In this document: in pieces, positions 1 to 5,649 of the stretch | Layout: the number at the start of each line of letters is the position of its first letter | Numbering within the stretch: the stretch's first letter is position 1 | Assembly (NCBI GenBank): GCA_964565715.1 | Contig: CAZMGG010000219.1 | Span: 1 to 5,649 of the forward strand | Reading direction: 5' to 3' | Length of the DNA: 5,649 nucleotides | Source: CAZMGG01 sp964565715 | GTDB taxonomy: Bacteria; Planctomycetota; UBA1135; UBA2386 | Position numbers and translations under genes: made by a program | Notes under the pieces: model-generated | What the model saw: the letters and a program-made list of their open reading frames with translations, nothing else | What the model was told of the DNA's origin: nothing | Database searches by the model: none

Positions 1-987
1 TTCTACAGCGCATTCTGGGGCGTTGGAGCCGCCCGCCGGCGGACCGATGTGCGGATGAGCGGAATCACCTGCTCCGCGGGACTGATGGGCGGTGTCTTCA
101 CGGTGCCGTACGTCAATTGGCAGGACTTCGCCGATCCGAATCCGCCGCCGAACCTGATGGACACGCACTACACCAACCCGAGCGCCTGGGCGTTCTCGAT
201 CGACAATCAGGATCGCAGCCTGGGCAGGGCCGCCGGCGTGACCGCGCCGACCGTGATCGGCAACCACCCGATGCTGTTGGTGGCGCCTGGGACCACCGAG
301 CAGCCCCTGCCCAACGCCGGCATCGGAGTCTTCTCGAACACCGCGCTCGCCTGGTCCTCGCCCTATCGTTTTGCATACCTTAGGGTCTTGTGTCCGGGCA
401 TCTCCGGGACCGCGCCTCCCGCATCCGCGCCTACTCCAACTGCCTTCCAATTGCGCTACACCCGCGACCATGCCGTGGGGAACACTTGGCAGGCAGGCCC
501 GACGTACACCGACTCCTGGCGTACACTCTTCCACAAGCAGATGGCAGTCATCGTGGACCCTCATCCGTCGCAGGGTCCCAGCCCAGGCGTCCGCTACCGG
601 TTGGCTTGGCCGGACCCGTCGTTGGCCAATACGCTGCTGCCGACGACTGAACTACGAGTGGGGGAGATGAAGGTCGGCGAATCTGTGTTGATCGGCCTCG
701 AGGGGTACGTGATGAGCCCCCTCCCTGCGGTTGAGTTGGCCCGATCGTTGAACGGCAATCGGGATGACACGGTGGCGTCCTGGTATCCGTTGACGCCGGT
801 GACGGGCGGTCTCGGAGCGCTGATGGCCCAAACGGACACAAGCTGTTACATCGACGCGACGGCTGGGATCATCTGGCTGCGTGTCGTCGCGAGCCCCCCT
901 GCATCCGGCCCGAACCTCAGGGCAATCACCTTGAACGCGGATGGCCTGGGACAGATCGTGAGGTTGAGACGTGATGTATCACAGTAG
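1..987 (+). CDS. C-terminal part of an unrecognised, probably secreted protein (5' end outside the window)
   Basis: The reading frame is open from the first base to the TAG at 985-987, giving at least 328 residues. In-frame starts exist at GTG 49 and ATG 55, but neither is followed by a signal peptide and the frame continues upstream, so the true start is probably left of the window. The protein is rich in Pro, Gly, Ala, Thr and Trp, with short hydrophobic beta-type segments and no transmembrane helix, which suits an exported beta-rich protein. I do not recognise the family with confidence. The last third (pattern GESVLIGLEGY, later TSCYIDATAGIIWLRVV) faintly recalls the C-terminal region of G8-domain/CEMIP-like hyaluronidase-related proteins, but that is only an impression. 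There is no GCPG domain at its end, unlike the other two secreted proteins here. It may be co-transcribed with the next gene. Confidence 0.7.
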   Translation, partial: FYSAFWGVGAARRRTDVRMSGITCSAGLMGGVFTVPYVNWQDFADPNPPPNLMDTHYTNPSAWAFSIDNQDRSLGRAAGVTAPTVIGNHPMLLVAPGTTEQPLPNAGIGVFSNTALAWSSPYRFAYLRVLCPGISGTAPPASAPTPTAFQLRYTRDHAVGNTWQAGPTYTDSWRTLFHKQMAVIVDPHPSQGPSPGVRYRLAWPDPSLANTLLPTTELRVGEMKVGESVLIGLEGYVMSPLPAVELARSLNGNRDDTVASWYPLTPVTGGLGALMAQTDTSCYIDATAGIIWLRVVASPPASGPNLRAITLNADGLGQIVRLRRDVSQ

Positions 988-1015
988 TCCCGGGGTAGGC
1001 CGTGCGCAGTCCTAC

Positions 1016-2356
1016 ATGAGTGGGTTGGTACGCCTGGCGTTCGGCGCAGCGATCCTCTTGGGTGCTGACCAGGTCCTGGCACAGATGTCGTGGTTCCCCG
1101 CTAATGTGCCCAACAGCGGGCAGGGTGCGTACTGCCATGATGAGAACCGCAACCGCATGGTGTTTATCGGGCGCAGCAGTACGTACGAACTGGACGGCAA
1201 CGGCTGGACGCTGCTCGCAACCGGATTCCTAGGCAGACCGTCTGGATGGTTTTCGGGGATCGCCTACGATCGTACGCGCCGAAGAGTGTTGTGCTACGAT
1301 GGCGTTGCGACATGGCACTGGAATGGATCGGTATGGACCATGGCCGCGTTTCCCCCACCAGGGTGGAGTTTCCTGCATGTGTTCGCCCACACAAGGCGGG
1401 GCACCGTCATGGCCTTCGGCGGTATCAACTACTGGAACAGCAGTGATCTGTACGAATGGGACGGCGCCCGATGGAACCTCGTCCCGGCGACCTTGAAGCC
1501 GCCACGCCTCGGCGACGCCAATGCATCGCAGGTTTGGTTGTCGTGTACGTACGACGCGCGGCGCGATCGGGTCGTGCTGTTCGGGAGTGCATGGTACGAC
1601 TGGAACAACCTGCGTTTCTCCAACCTGCAGTCCGACCTGTGGGAATGGGATGCTGCCAATGGATGGGTCAATCCGCCGACAAGTGGAACGCTGGCGTTGC
1701 CGTGCAGGACGTACTTCGACTCGCATCGGGGGCAGTTGATCCGCCTGCAAGGAACGCCCGTGCAGCAGGCCGTCTGGGATGGAGTCTCCTGGTCCAACCT
1801 GACGGCGATTCCTGCGCTGCCTGGGACCCTGAGCGTTGGGGCGTTCGGCGCATTCCACGAAGACTCGGGGCGCTACTACGCCTATGCATCCGATCTGTCG
1901 GGTGACTTCGCTTACACCCACGCGACCAACAACCCCGCCCTGTTCGAGTCCCTCGCCCCCGGCTGCCCAGGCTCTCTCGGCGAGCCCACCCTCCGGCTCA
2001 CCCGCAACTGGACCCGCGCGTGGGTGGGCGGCACGCTCAGCGTCGACCTGCACAATCTGCCCCAGTCCACCGGTTTCGTCGCCATCGGCTGGTCGAACCT
2101 GCAGGCAGGCGCCTTCCCGTTGCCGCTGGACCTGACCCCGTACGGCATGCCTGGCTGCCACGCCCGGGTCGCCACGGACCTGATCGTGCCGGTCACGGGG
2201 GCCAACCAAACCGCAACCCTGACCATGCCGGTGCCCACGAACTACGTGCTGCTCGGGGTGCGTCTCTACCAGCAGGGATTCGCACTGGACCCAGCAGCCA
2301 ACGCCGCCGGGCTAACCGCCGGCAATGCAGTGAGGGTCCGGATCGGGGGGCCGTAG
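1016..2356 (+). CDS. Secreted Kelch-like beta-propeller protein with GCPG-type C-terminal domain
   Basis: With the start at ATG 1016 the product is 446 aa. It opens with a classical signal peptide: Arg at 6, hydrophobic core at about 7-16, and a predicted cleavage VLA|Q after residue 22. Residues 35-310 hold five or six degenerate Kelch-like repeats built on 'YD-x-RRDRVVLFG ... WEWDG-x-W'. Clear copies lie near 83-107, 124-153 and 178-217, with weaker ones near 40-65 and 232-260. Residues 313-446 form a separate domain with GCPG (316-319), LPLDL (369-373), GMPGC (377-381) and DPAANAAGL (425-433). Such propellers usually bind ligands or surfaces outside the cell; no enzyme motif is seen. Upstream starts GTG 971 and ATG 974 have a GAGG 7 or 10 bp away (960-963) and would overlap the previous gene, but they put a 22-residue stretch before the hydrophobic core, so 1016 is preferred. 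GC rises from about 62% in the propeller to about 71% in the C-terminal domain. Confidence 0.85.
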   Translation: MSGLVRLAFGAAILLGADQVLAQMSWFPANVPNSGQGAYCHDENRNRMVFIGRSSTYELDGNGWTLLATGFLGRPSGWFSGIAYDRTRRRVLCYDGVATWHWNGSVWTMAAFPPPGWSFLHVFAHTRRGTVMAFGGINYWNSSDLYEWDGARWNLVPATLKPPRLGDANASQVWLSCTYDARRDRVVLFGSAWYDWNNLRFSNLQSDLWEWDAANGWVNPPTSGTLALPCRTYFDSHRGQLIRLQGTPVQQAVWDGVSWSNLTAIPALPGTLSVGAFGAFHEDSGRYYAYASDLSGDFAYTHATNNPALFESLAPGCPGSLGEPTLRLTRNWTRAWVGGTLSVDLHNLPQSTGFVAIGWSNLQAGAFPLPLDLTPYGMPGCHARVATDLIVPVTGANQTATLTMPVPTNYVLLGVRLYQQGFALDPAANAAGLTAGNAVRVRIGGP

Positions 2357-2371
2357 CCTGGGCCGCAGGTC

Positions 2372-2402
2372 TCAGGACAGGCTCCTCTTGATCTGTCTCT
2401 GA
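2372..2402. terminator. Candidate bidirectional transcription terminator (bulged hairpin)
   Basis: TCAG-GACAG (2372-2380) pairs with CTGTC-T-CTGA (2393-2402). This makes nine base pairs with one bulged T at 2398 and a 12-nt loop. The hairpin lies wholly in the 46-bp gap between two convergent genes and ends exactly where the minus-strand stop codon begins. Because it is an inverted repeat it could act in either direction. No clear U-tract follows on either strand, so it does not meet the standard intrinsic-terminator pattern; it could instead protect the 3' end or be chance. Confidence 0.35.
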
Positions 2403-3476
2403 CTAACGAGTCCCCCCGCCGATGAACGCCTGCACCACCGGCACCAGTTCCGCCACGCCGCCGTGCAGCGGCGCCACCACCGGCAACCCCGTCTCCCGGC
2501 CGATCCGCACCCGCGCGGCTGCGATGCCGGCCGCATCCAGGTGTTCGCCGTTGAGCGCGATGCCCAGCACCCGCGCCCCATACGCCCCGATCAGCGCCAC
2601 CTCCGAACGCAGGTCCGGGATGCGGTTGCAGAGCGCCTCCTGGTCCTCGAAGAACTCCCGGGCCGGTGCGTGCTGCAGGACCACGCCGCGGGCCTCGCCG
2701 GACAGCAGCAGCTCGGCGCCGCACGGACCCGACGGATTGCGCAGGGCCGACTGCCCCTCCAGCAGGATCACGTCCGGCCGCAGCTCCTGATCGCAGCACA
2801 CGATCGCGTGCTCCAGTTCGCCGCTGACGAAGTCGTTGGGCGTGCTGTCGAGCACGAAGCCGTGCGGGATGCCCTGCAGCCAGCCGGTCTGCCCGGTGTG
2901 CACGATCGCCGTGCGCAGCCCCGCCGCCTCGCAGGCGGTCCGCAGCACCTGACACGTCGTCCGCTTGCCGAGCGCGCAGTCGGTGCCGAGCACCGCGATC
3001 CGCGGCGCCCGCACCTGCCGGATGCGGCCGCTCCAGAAATGCAGTTCCGCGCGCGGCTTCGGCCGGCGGATGTCGATGAGCGGCACGCCCTGCCGGGCGG
3101 CCTCGGCGGCGAAGACCGGATCGTCGGCGAGGAACTCGTGCAGGCCGTTGACGATGCCCACGCCCTGCCGCAACGCCGCCAGCAGCGTGGCCTTCATGGC
3201 CGCAGGCAGCACGCCGCCGGAGGTGGCGATGCCGACCACCAGCAGTGCCGGGCGCGCGCCGAGCAGCGCGGTCAGCTCGTCGAGCGAACCGCAGGTCGGG
3301 ATCTGGCGCGGGGTGCCGTCGAGCAGCACGCCGGCGTCGGTGCCAGCCCCCAGCCGGTCGATCAGGCCGACGATGCGGAAGCGGCTGGGGCCGCGGATCA
3401 GCCCATGGGCGGTCTTGGCGAACGGCGTCTGGAAGCGGTCCTCGGTGAGGACGGCGGCGGTGGGGCGGGGGTCCAT
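2403..3476 (-). CDS. DUF1611 family P-loop protein (DgcN-like, possible D-glutamate N-acetyltransferase)
   Basis: With the start at ATG 3476 the product is 357 aa, close to the family's usual length. The N-terminal half (about 1-150) is the Rossmann-like DUF1611_N region, opening with the typical 'KTAHGL' (21-26) and a DAGV-type loop (47-50). The C-terminal half carries a Walker A-like P-loop, GTDCALGKRTT (164-174), then HTGQTGW (193-199), DFVSGELE (215-222) and LEGQSALRNPSGPCG (239-253). No signal peptide or membrane segment is seen, so it should be cytoplasmic. The characterised family member I know of is DgcN, reported as a D-glutamate N-acetyltransferase working with the epimerase DgcA in D-glutamate breakdown; substrate identity here is inference. 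The usual enolase-superfamily epimerase neighbour is absent from the window. ATG 3512 and ATG 3491 are in frame upstream, but the family normally begins close to the chosen Met. No strong Shine-Dalgarno is seen. Its 5' end faces the LVIVD gene across 125 bp. Confidence 0.85.
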   Translation of the reverse strand: MDPRPTAAVLTEDRFQTPFAKTAHGLIRGPSRFRIVGLIDRLGAGTDAGVLLDGTPRQIPTCGSLDELTALLGARPALLVVGIATSGGVLPAAMKATLLAALRQGVGIVNGLHEFLADDPVFAAEAARQGVPLIDIRRPKPRAELHFWSGRIRQVRAPRIAVLGTDCALGKRTTCQVLRTACEAAGLRTAIVHTGQTGWLQGIPHGFVLDSTPNDFVSGELEHAIVCCDQELRPDVILLEGQSALRNPSGPCGAELLLSGEARGVVLQHAPAREFFEDQEALCNRIPDLRSEVALIGAYGARVLGIALNGEHLDAAGIAAARVRIGRETGLPVVAPLHGGVAELVPVVQAFIGGGTR

Positions 3477-3533
3477 CGGCGGGCGGAGCATACGTGGTGA
3501 GACCGATGGCAAGGCCGGTGTCGGTGGACCGCG

Positions 3534-3562
3534 TTGACGGCGGGTCGGGCTGCATGCAGGAT
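3534..3562 (+). promoter_or_regulatory. Candidate sigma70-type promoter for the LVIVD gene
   Basis: TTGACG (3534-3539, five of six to the -35 consensus) is followed after exactly 17 bp by CAGGAT (3557-3562). The latter matches the -10 consensus at only three positions, but these include the key second A and final T. Transcription would start about 30 nt before the ATG at 3602. The site is in the divergent intergenic region, where a promoter is expected. The weak -10 box and a high-GC genome keep confidence low. Confidence 0.3.
3550..3559. promoter_or_regulatory. Perfect 10-bp palindrome CTGCATGCAG, possible operator
   Basis: CTGCATGCAG reads the same on both strands. It sits in the spacer and overlaps the first three bases of the candidate -10 box, a place where a dimeric repressor would block transcription. 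It does not extend beyond 10 bp and no second copy was noticed in the intergenic region, so it could be chance. Confidence 0.2.
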
Positions 3563-3601
3563 GGCCGCGCCCCTTTCCCTGCCGAACGGCCGCTCTCTCC
3601 C

Positions 3602-5053
3602 ATGCGCAACCTCCCCTCGGTCGTGTTCCTGACCGCCCTGCTCGTCGTCGAAGCCTCTGCGCAGACCACCACCCTCAACACCCGGCTGCGCAGCCACATC
3701 AACATCAACTCGACGAGCTGGGACGCCGGCAACTGGGGCTACCGCACCGCCACCCACCGCTACCTGCTGCAGACGCTGGGCAACGGGCTGGCGATCGTCG
3801 ACACCACCGACCCGGCCAACGCCACGCTGGTGCGTCGGATCGACAACATCTCGGTGAAGGAGGTCAAGGTCTACCGCAACTACGCCTACGCCTCGACCGA
3901 CGGCGGCCCGACCCGGATCATCGACCTGACCAATCCAGCCACCGCGTCGGTGGTGGCGTCGATCAGCCAGGGCACGCACACGCTGCAGATCGACGTGGCG
4001 CGCGGGCTGCTGTTCATGAACCGGGCCAGCCAGAACGAGCTGCGGATCCTGAACCTGGCGGCCAACCCGACCAATCCGCCGCTGGTGGTGGCGGTGCCGC
4101 TGCCGGACATCCACGACTGCAACATCGAGGGCAACATCGTCTACGTGATGGGCGGCTATCAGTCGGCCTGCTACATCCTCGACACCAGCAACCTGCCGAC
4201 GGTGACGCAGATCGGCACCTTCCCGGTGCCGGGGGGCTACGCCCACCATTCGGACCTGTTCCTGGCGCGGGACGGCAGGAAGTACCTGCTGACCTGCACC
4301 GAGATCACGCCGCAGACCTGGCTGAAGATCTACGACGTGACCAATCCGGCGGCGGCGGTGCTGGTGAGCCAGTGGTGGACCGACCCGAACTCGGTGATCC
4401 ACAACGTCTTCATCAAGGGCGCCTACGCCTACATCTCCTACTACAAGGACGGCCTGCGGGTGCTGGACCTGACCGATCCGGCGGCGCCGGTGGAGGTCGG
4501 CATCTACGACGTCAACTACGACAACTTCCGCGGCAACACCTACTCGGGCACCTGGGACGTGTATCCGCACCACGACGCGGTCTACGTCGGCGAGATGTAC
4601 AACACGGTCGGACCGGGCACCCAGGGCGCGTGGATCGTCGACTTCTTCCCCGGCTTCGGCAGCGGCTGCCCGGGCACCGGCGCCGTGGTGCCGACCCAGT
4701 GGTGGTCGTTCGGCCCGCCGAGCCCGGGCAACGCCGAGTTCGCCCTGCGGCTCGCCGATGCGCGGCCGAACGCGGTGGCGATGCAGGTGCTGGGCTTCAG
4801 CAGCACGAGCTGGGCCGGCGGGGCGCTGCCGATGGGGCTGGGGGCCTTCGGCGCGCCCCTCTGCACGCTCTATGCGGCGCCGGACGCGGTGACCTTCCGG
4901 CTGACCGACGGCGCCGGCCGGGCGAGCCAGCCGCTGCCGGTGCCGCCGGGCATGAGCGGCGACCTGTGGTGCCAGTGGGCGGTGCTGGATCCGGGTGCGC
5001 CCAACGCCGCCGGGCTGGCGGTGACCAACGGCGGCATCCTGCGGGTGCACTGA
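3602..5053 (+). CDS. Secreted LVIVD-repeat beta-propeller, choice-of-anchor B type, with GCPG-type C-terminal domain
   Basis: The start at ATG 3602 gives 483 aa and a clean signal peptide (Arg 2, core about 7-16, cleavage ASA|Q after residue 20). An in-frame ATG at 3494 would add 36 polar residues before it and is unlikely. Residues 30-350 carry about six LVIVD-type blades recognisable from the repeated 'I(V/I/L)D-x-T(D/N)PA' signature: near 65-71, 106-113, 149-158, 192-199, 243-250 and 287-294. Conserved histidine spots IHD (170-172), YAHHSD (213-218), IHN (266-268) and TWDVYPHHD (317-325) fit the choice-of-anchor B family, whose biochemical role is not established. Residues 353-483 are a distinct C-terminal domain: GCPG (355-358), GALPMGLGAFG (407-417), DPGAPNAAGL (463-472). 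It resembles the end of the Kelch-like protein at 1016-2356. No LPXTG, PEP-CTERM or membrane anchor is seen, so this domain may be the sorting or attachment module. No Shine-Dalgarno is evident. Confidence 0.85.
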   Translation: MRNLPSVVFLTALLVVEASAQTTTLNTRLRSHININSTSWDAGNWGYRTATHRYLLQTLGNGLAIVDTTDPANATLVRRIDNISVKEVKVYRNYAYASTDGGPTRIIDLTNPATASVVASISQGTHTLQIDVARGLLFMNRASQNELRILNLAANPTNPPLVVAVPLPDIHDCNIEGNIVYVMGGYQSACYILDTSNLPTVTQIGTFPVPGGYAHHSDLFLARDGRKYLLTCTEITPQTWLKIYDVTNPAAAVLVSQWWTDPNSVIHNVFIKGAYAYISYYKDGLRVLDLTDPAAPVEVGIYDVNYDNFRGNTYSGTWDVYPHHDAVYVGEMYNTVGPGTQGAWIVDFFPGFGSGCPGTGAVVPTQWWSFGPPSPGNAEFALRLADARPNAVAMQVLGFSSTSWAGGALPMGLGAFGAPLCTLYAAPDAVTFRLTDGAGRASQPLPVPPGMSGDLWCQWAVLDPGAPNAAGLAVTNGGILRVH

Positions 5054-5071
5054 GCCGGCGGCGGCGCCCTG

Positions 5072-5649
5072 CTACATGTTGCGGCGGTACTGGCCGCCCA
5101 CCCGGTAGAGCGCCGCCGAGAGCTGGCCGAGCGAGCAGACGCGGGCGGCGGCCATCAGCTCGGCGAAGACGTTGCCGCCGGACAGGGCGGCCTGCTGCAG
5201 CCGTTCGATGGCCGGCGGCGCCGCCTCGGCGTGGCGGGCATGGAAGGCGCAGAGACCGGCGATCTGCGCCTGCTTCTCGTCGTCGGAACTGCGCATCACG
5301 GCGGTGACGCGCTGGATCGGCGAGCCGTCGCTGCCGAGGAAGGTGTTGACGCCGGCGATCGGCAGCTCGCCGGTCGACTTGAGCGTCTCGTAGTGCAGCG
5401 ACTCCTCCTGGATCCGGCCGCGCTGGTACATCGTCTCCATCGCGCCGAGCACGCCGCCGCGCTCGGACAGGCGCAGGAACTCGGCGTAGACCGCCTCCTC
5501 GACCAGATCGGTCAGCTCCTCGACGACGAAGCTGCCCTGCAGCGGGTTCTCGTTCTTCGCCTGGCCCAGCTCGCGGTTGATGATGATCTGGATCGCCATG
5601 GCGCGGCGCACCGATTCCTCGGTCGGCGTGGTGATCGCCTCGTCGTAGG
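5072..5649 (-). CDS. icmF: Fused isobutyryl-CoA mutase IcmF, C-terminal fragment (5' end outside the window)
   Basis: The minus-strand frame runs from the right edge to TAG at 5074-5072 and gives the last 191 residues of the protein. It belongs to the methylmalonyl-CoA mutase catalytic superfamily: YDEAITTPTEESVRRAMAIQ (1-20), NENPLQGS (32-39), ERGGVLGAMETMYQRG (62-77) and ELPIAGVNTFLG. The ending VGGQYRRNM with no B12-binding domain after it fits IcmF, in which the cobalamin-binding domain is N-terminal and a G-protein chaperone domain is in the middle. MutB-type enzymes carry the B12 domain at the C-terminus. IcmF interconverts isobutyryl-CoA and n-butyryl-CoA with adenosylcobalamin in the cytoplasm; some members prefer isovaleryl- or pivalyl-CoA. 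The family is about 1,090 aa, so roughly 900 residues lie beyond the right edge. An internal GTG at 5611 is not a real start because conserved sequence continues upstream. It converges on the LVIVD gene with an 18-bp gap. Confidence 0.9.
   Translation of the reverse strand, partial: YDEAITTPTEESVRRAMAIQIIINRELGQAKNENPLQGSFVVEELTDLVEEAVYAEFLRLSERGGVLGAMETMYQRGRIQEESLHYETLKSTGELPIAGVNTFLGSDGSPIQRVTAVMRSSDDEKQAQIAGLCAFHARHAEAAPPAIERLQQAALSGGNVFAELMAAARVCSLGQLSAALYRVGGQYRRNM

Noticed and set aside
1229..2209. A 326-codon minus-strand frame opposite the Kelch-like gene
   Set aside because: It has low-complexity Arg/Gly/Val/Gln sequence, while the plus frame has a signal peptide and repeated propeller motifs.
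2463..3500. A 345-codon plus-strand frame opposite the DUF1611 gene
   Set aside because: Its composition is dominated by Arg, Gln, Ala, Asp and His with no recognisable domain. It is a shadow of the real gene.
3487..3512. Minus-strand promoter for the DUF1611 gene: TTGCCA (3507-3512) with TATGCT (3487-3492)
   Set aside because: The two boxes are only 14 bp apart, too short for a sigma70 promoter, and the -10-like box lies only 10 bp before the start codon.
2266..3732. A 488-codon minus-strand frame overlapping the DUF1611 gene
   Set aside because: It is another frame of the same strand, with Arg/Ala/Gly-rich low-complexity sequence and no motif. The DUF1611 frame carries the P-loop and family motifs.
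3806..4485. Recurring near-identical stretches such as GACCAATCCGGC as a DNA repeat array
   Set aside because: They encode the T(D/N)PA signature of successive LVIVD blades and are spaced unevenly, so they are protein repeats rather than a separate DNA element.
3398..5050. A 550-codon open frame on the minus strand opposite the LVIVD gene
   Set aside because: The product is a low-complexity run of Arg, His, Gly, Ala, Val and Asp, typical of the antisense of a GC-rich gene with strong third-position bias. The plus frame has a signal peptide and clear repeats.
5083..5100. Short GC-rich hairpin (GGCGG/CCGCC) near the end of the IcmF gene as a terminator
   Set aside because: The stem is only five pairs, lies inside coding sequence, has no U-tract, and such stems are expected by chance at this GC content.
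4372..5307. A 311-codon plus-strand frame running from the LVIVD gene into the IcmF gene
   Set aside because: It crosses two real genes in the wrong frames and is Arg/Gly-rich without motifs.

Overview
This is a high-GC window (roughly 60-75% by row, counted by hand) holding four tightly packed protein genes and the end of a fifth. No RNA gene, insertion sequence, CRISPR array or phage gene is visible. The gene content suggests a free-living Gram-negative-type bacterium that secretes many beta-propeller proteins. The closest match I know is the marine Planctomycetota, where Kelch-like and LVIVD-like secreted proteins often end in a C-terminal domain marked by GCPG. That placement is inference from domain style, not from a marker gene.

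Layout: 1-987 (+) is the 3' part of an unrecognised, probably secreted, protein whose start lies left of the window. 1016-2356 (+) is a secreted Kelch-like beta-propeller with a GCPG C-terminal domain. A 46-bp gap then holds a bulged hairpin that could terminate transcription from both sides. 2403-3476 (-) is a DUF1611/DgcN-family P-loop protein. A 125-bp divergent region (3477-3601) carries a candidate sigma70 promoter overlapping a perfect 10-bp palindrome. 3602-5053 (+) is a secreted LVIVD-repeat protein of the choice-of-anchor B type, ending in a diverged copy of the same GCPG domain. After 18 bp, 5072-5649 (-) is the C-terminal end of a fused isobutyryl-CoA mutase (IcmF) that runs off the right edge.

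The genes do not look like one pathway. The first two may be co-transcribed because they are close or overlapping on one strand. The rest alternate in strand: two secreted propeller proteins on the plus strand, and two cytoplasmic metabolic proteins on the minus strand (DUF1611 and the coenzyme-B12-dependent mutase). The most interesting signal is the shared C-terminal domain on two unrelated propellers. In the first of them a sharp rise in GC lies at the domain boundary, which points to domain shuffling of an export or surface-attachment module. I see no clear sign of a new defence or mobile system.
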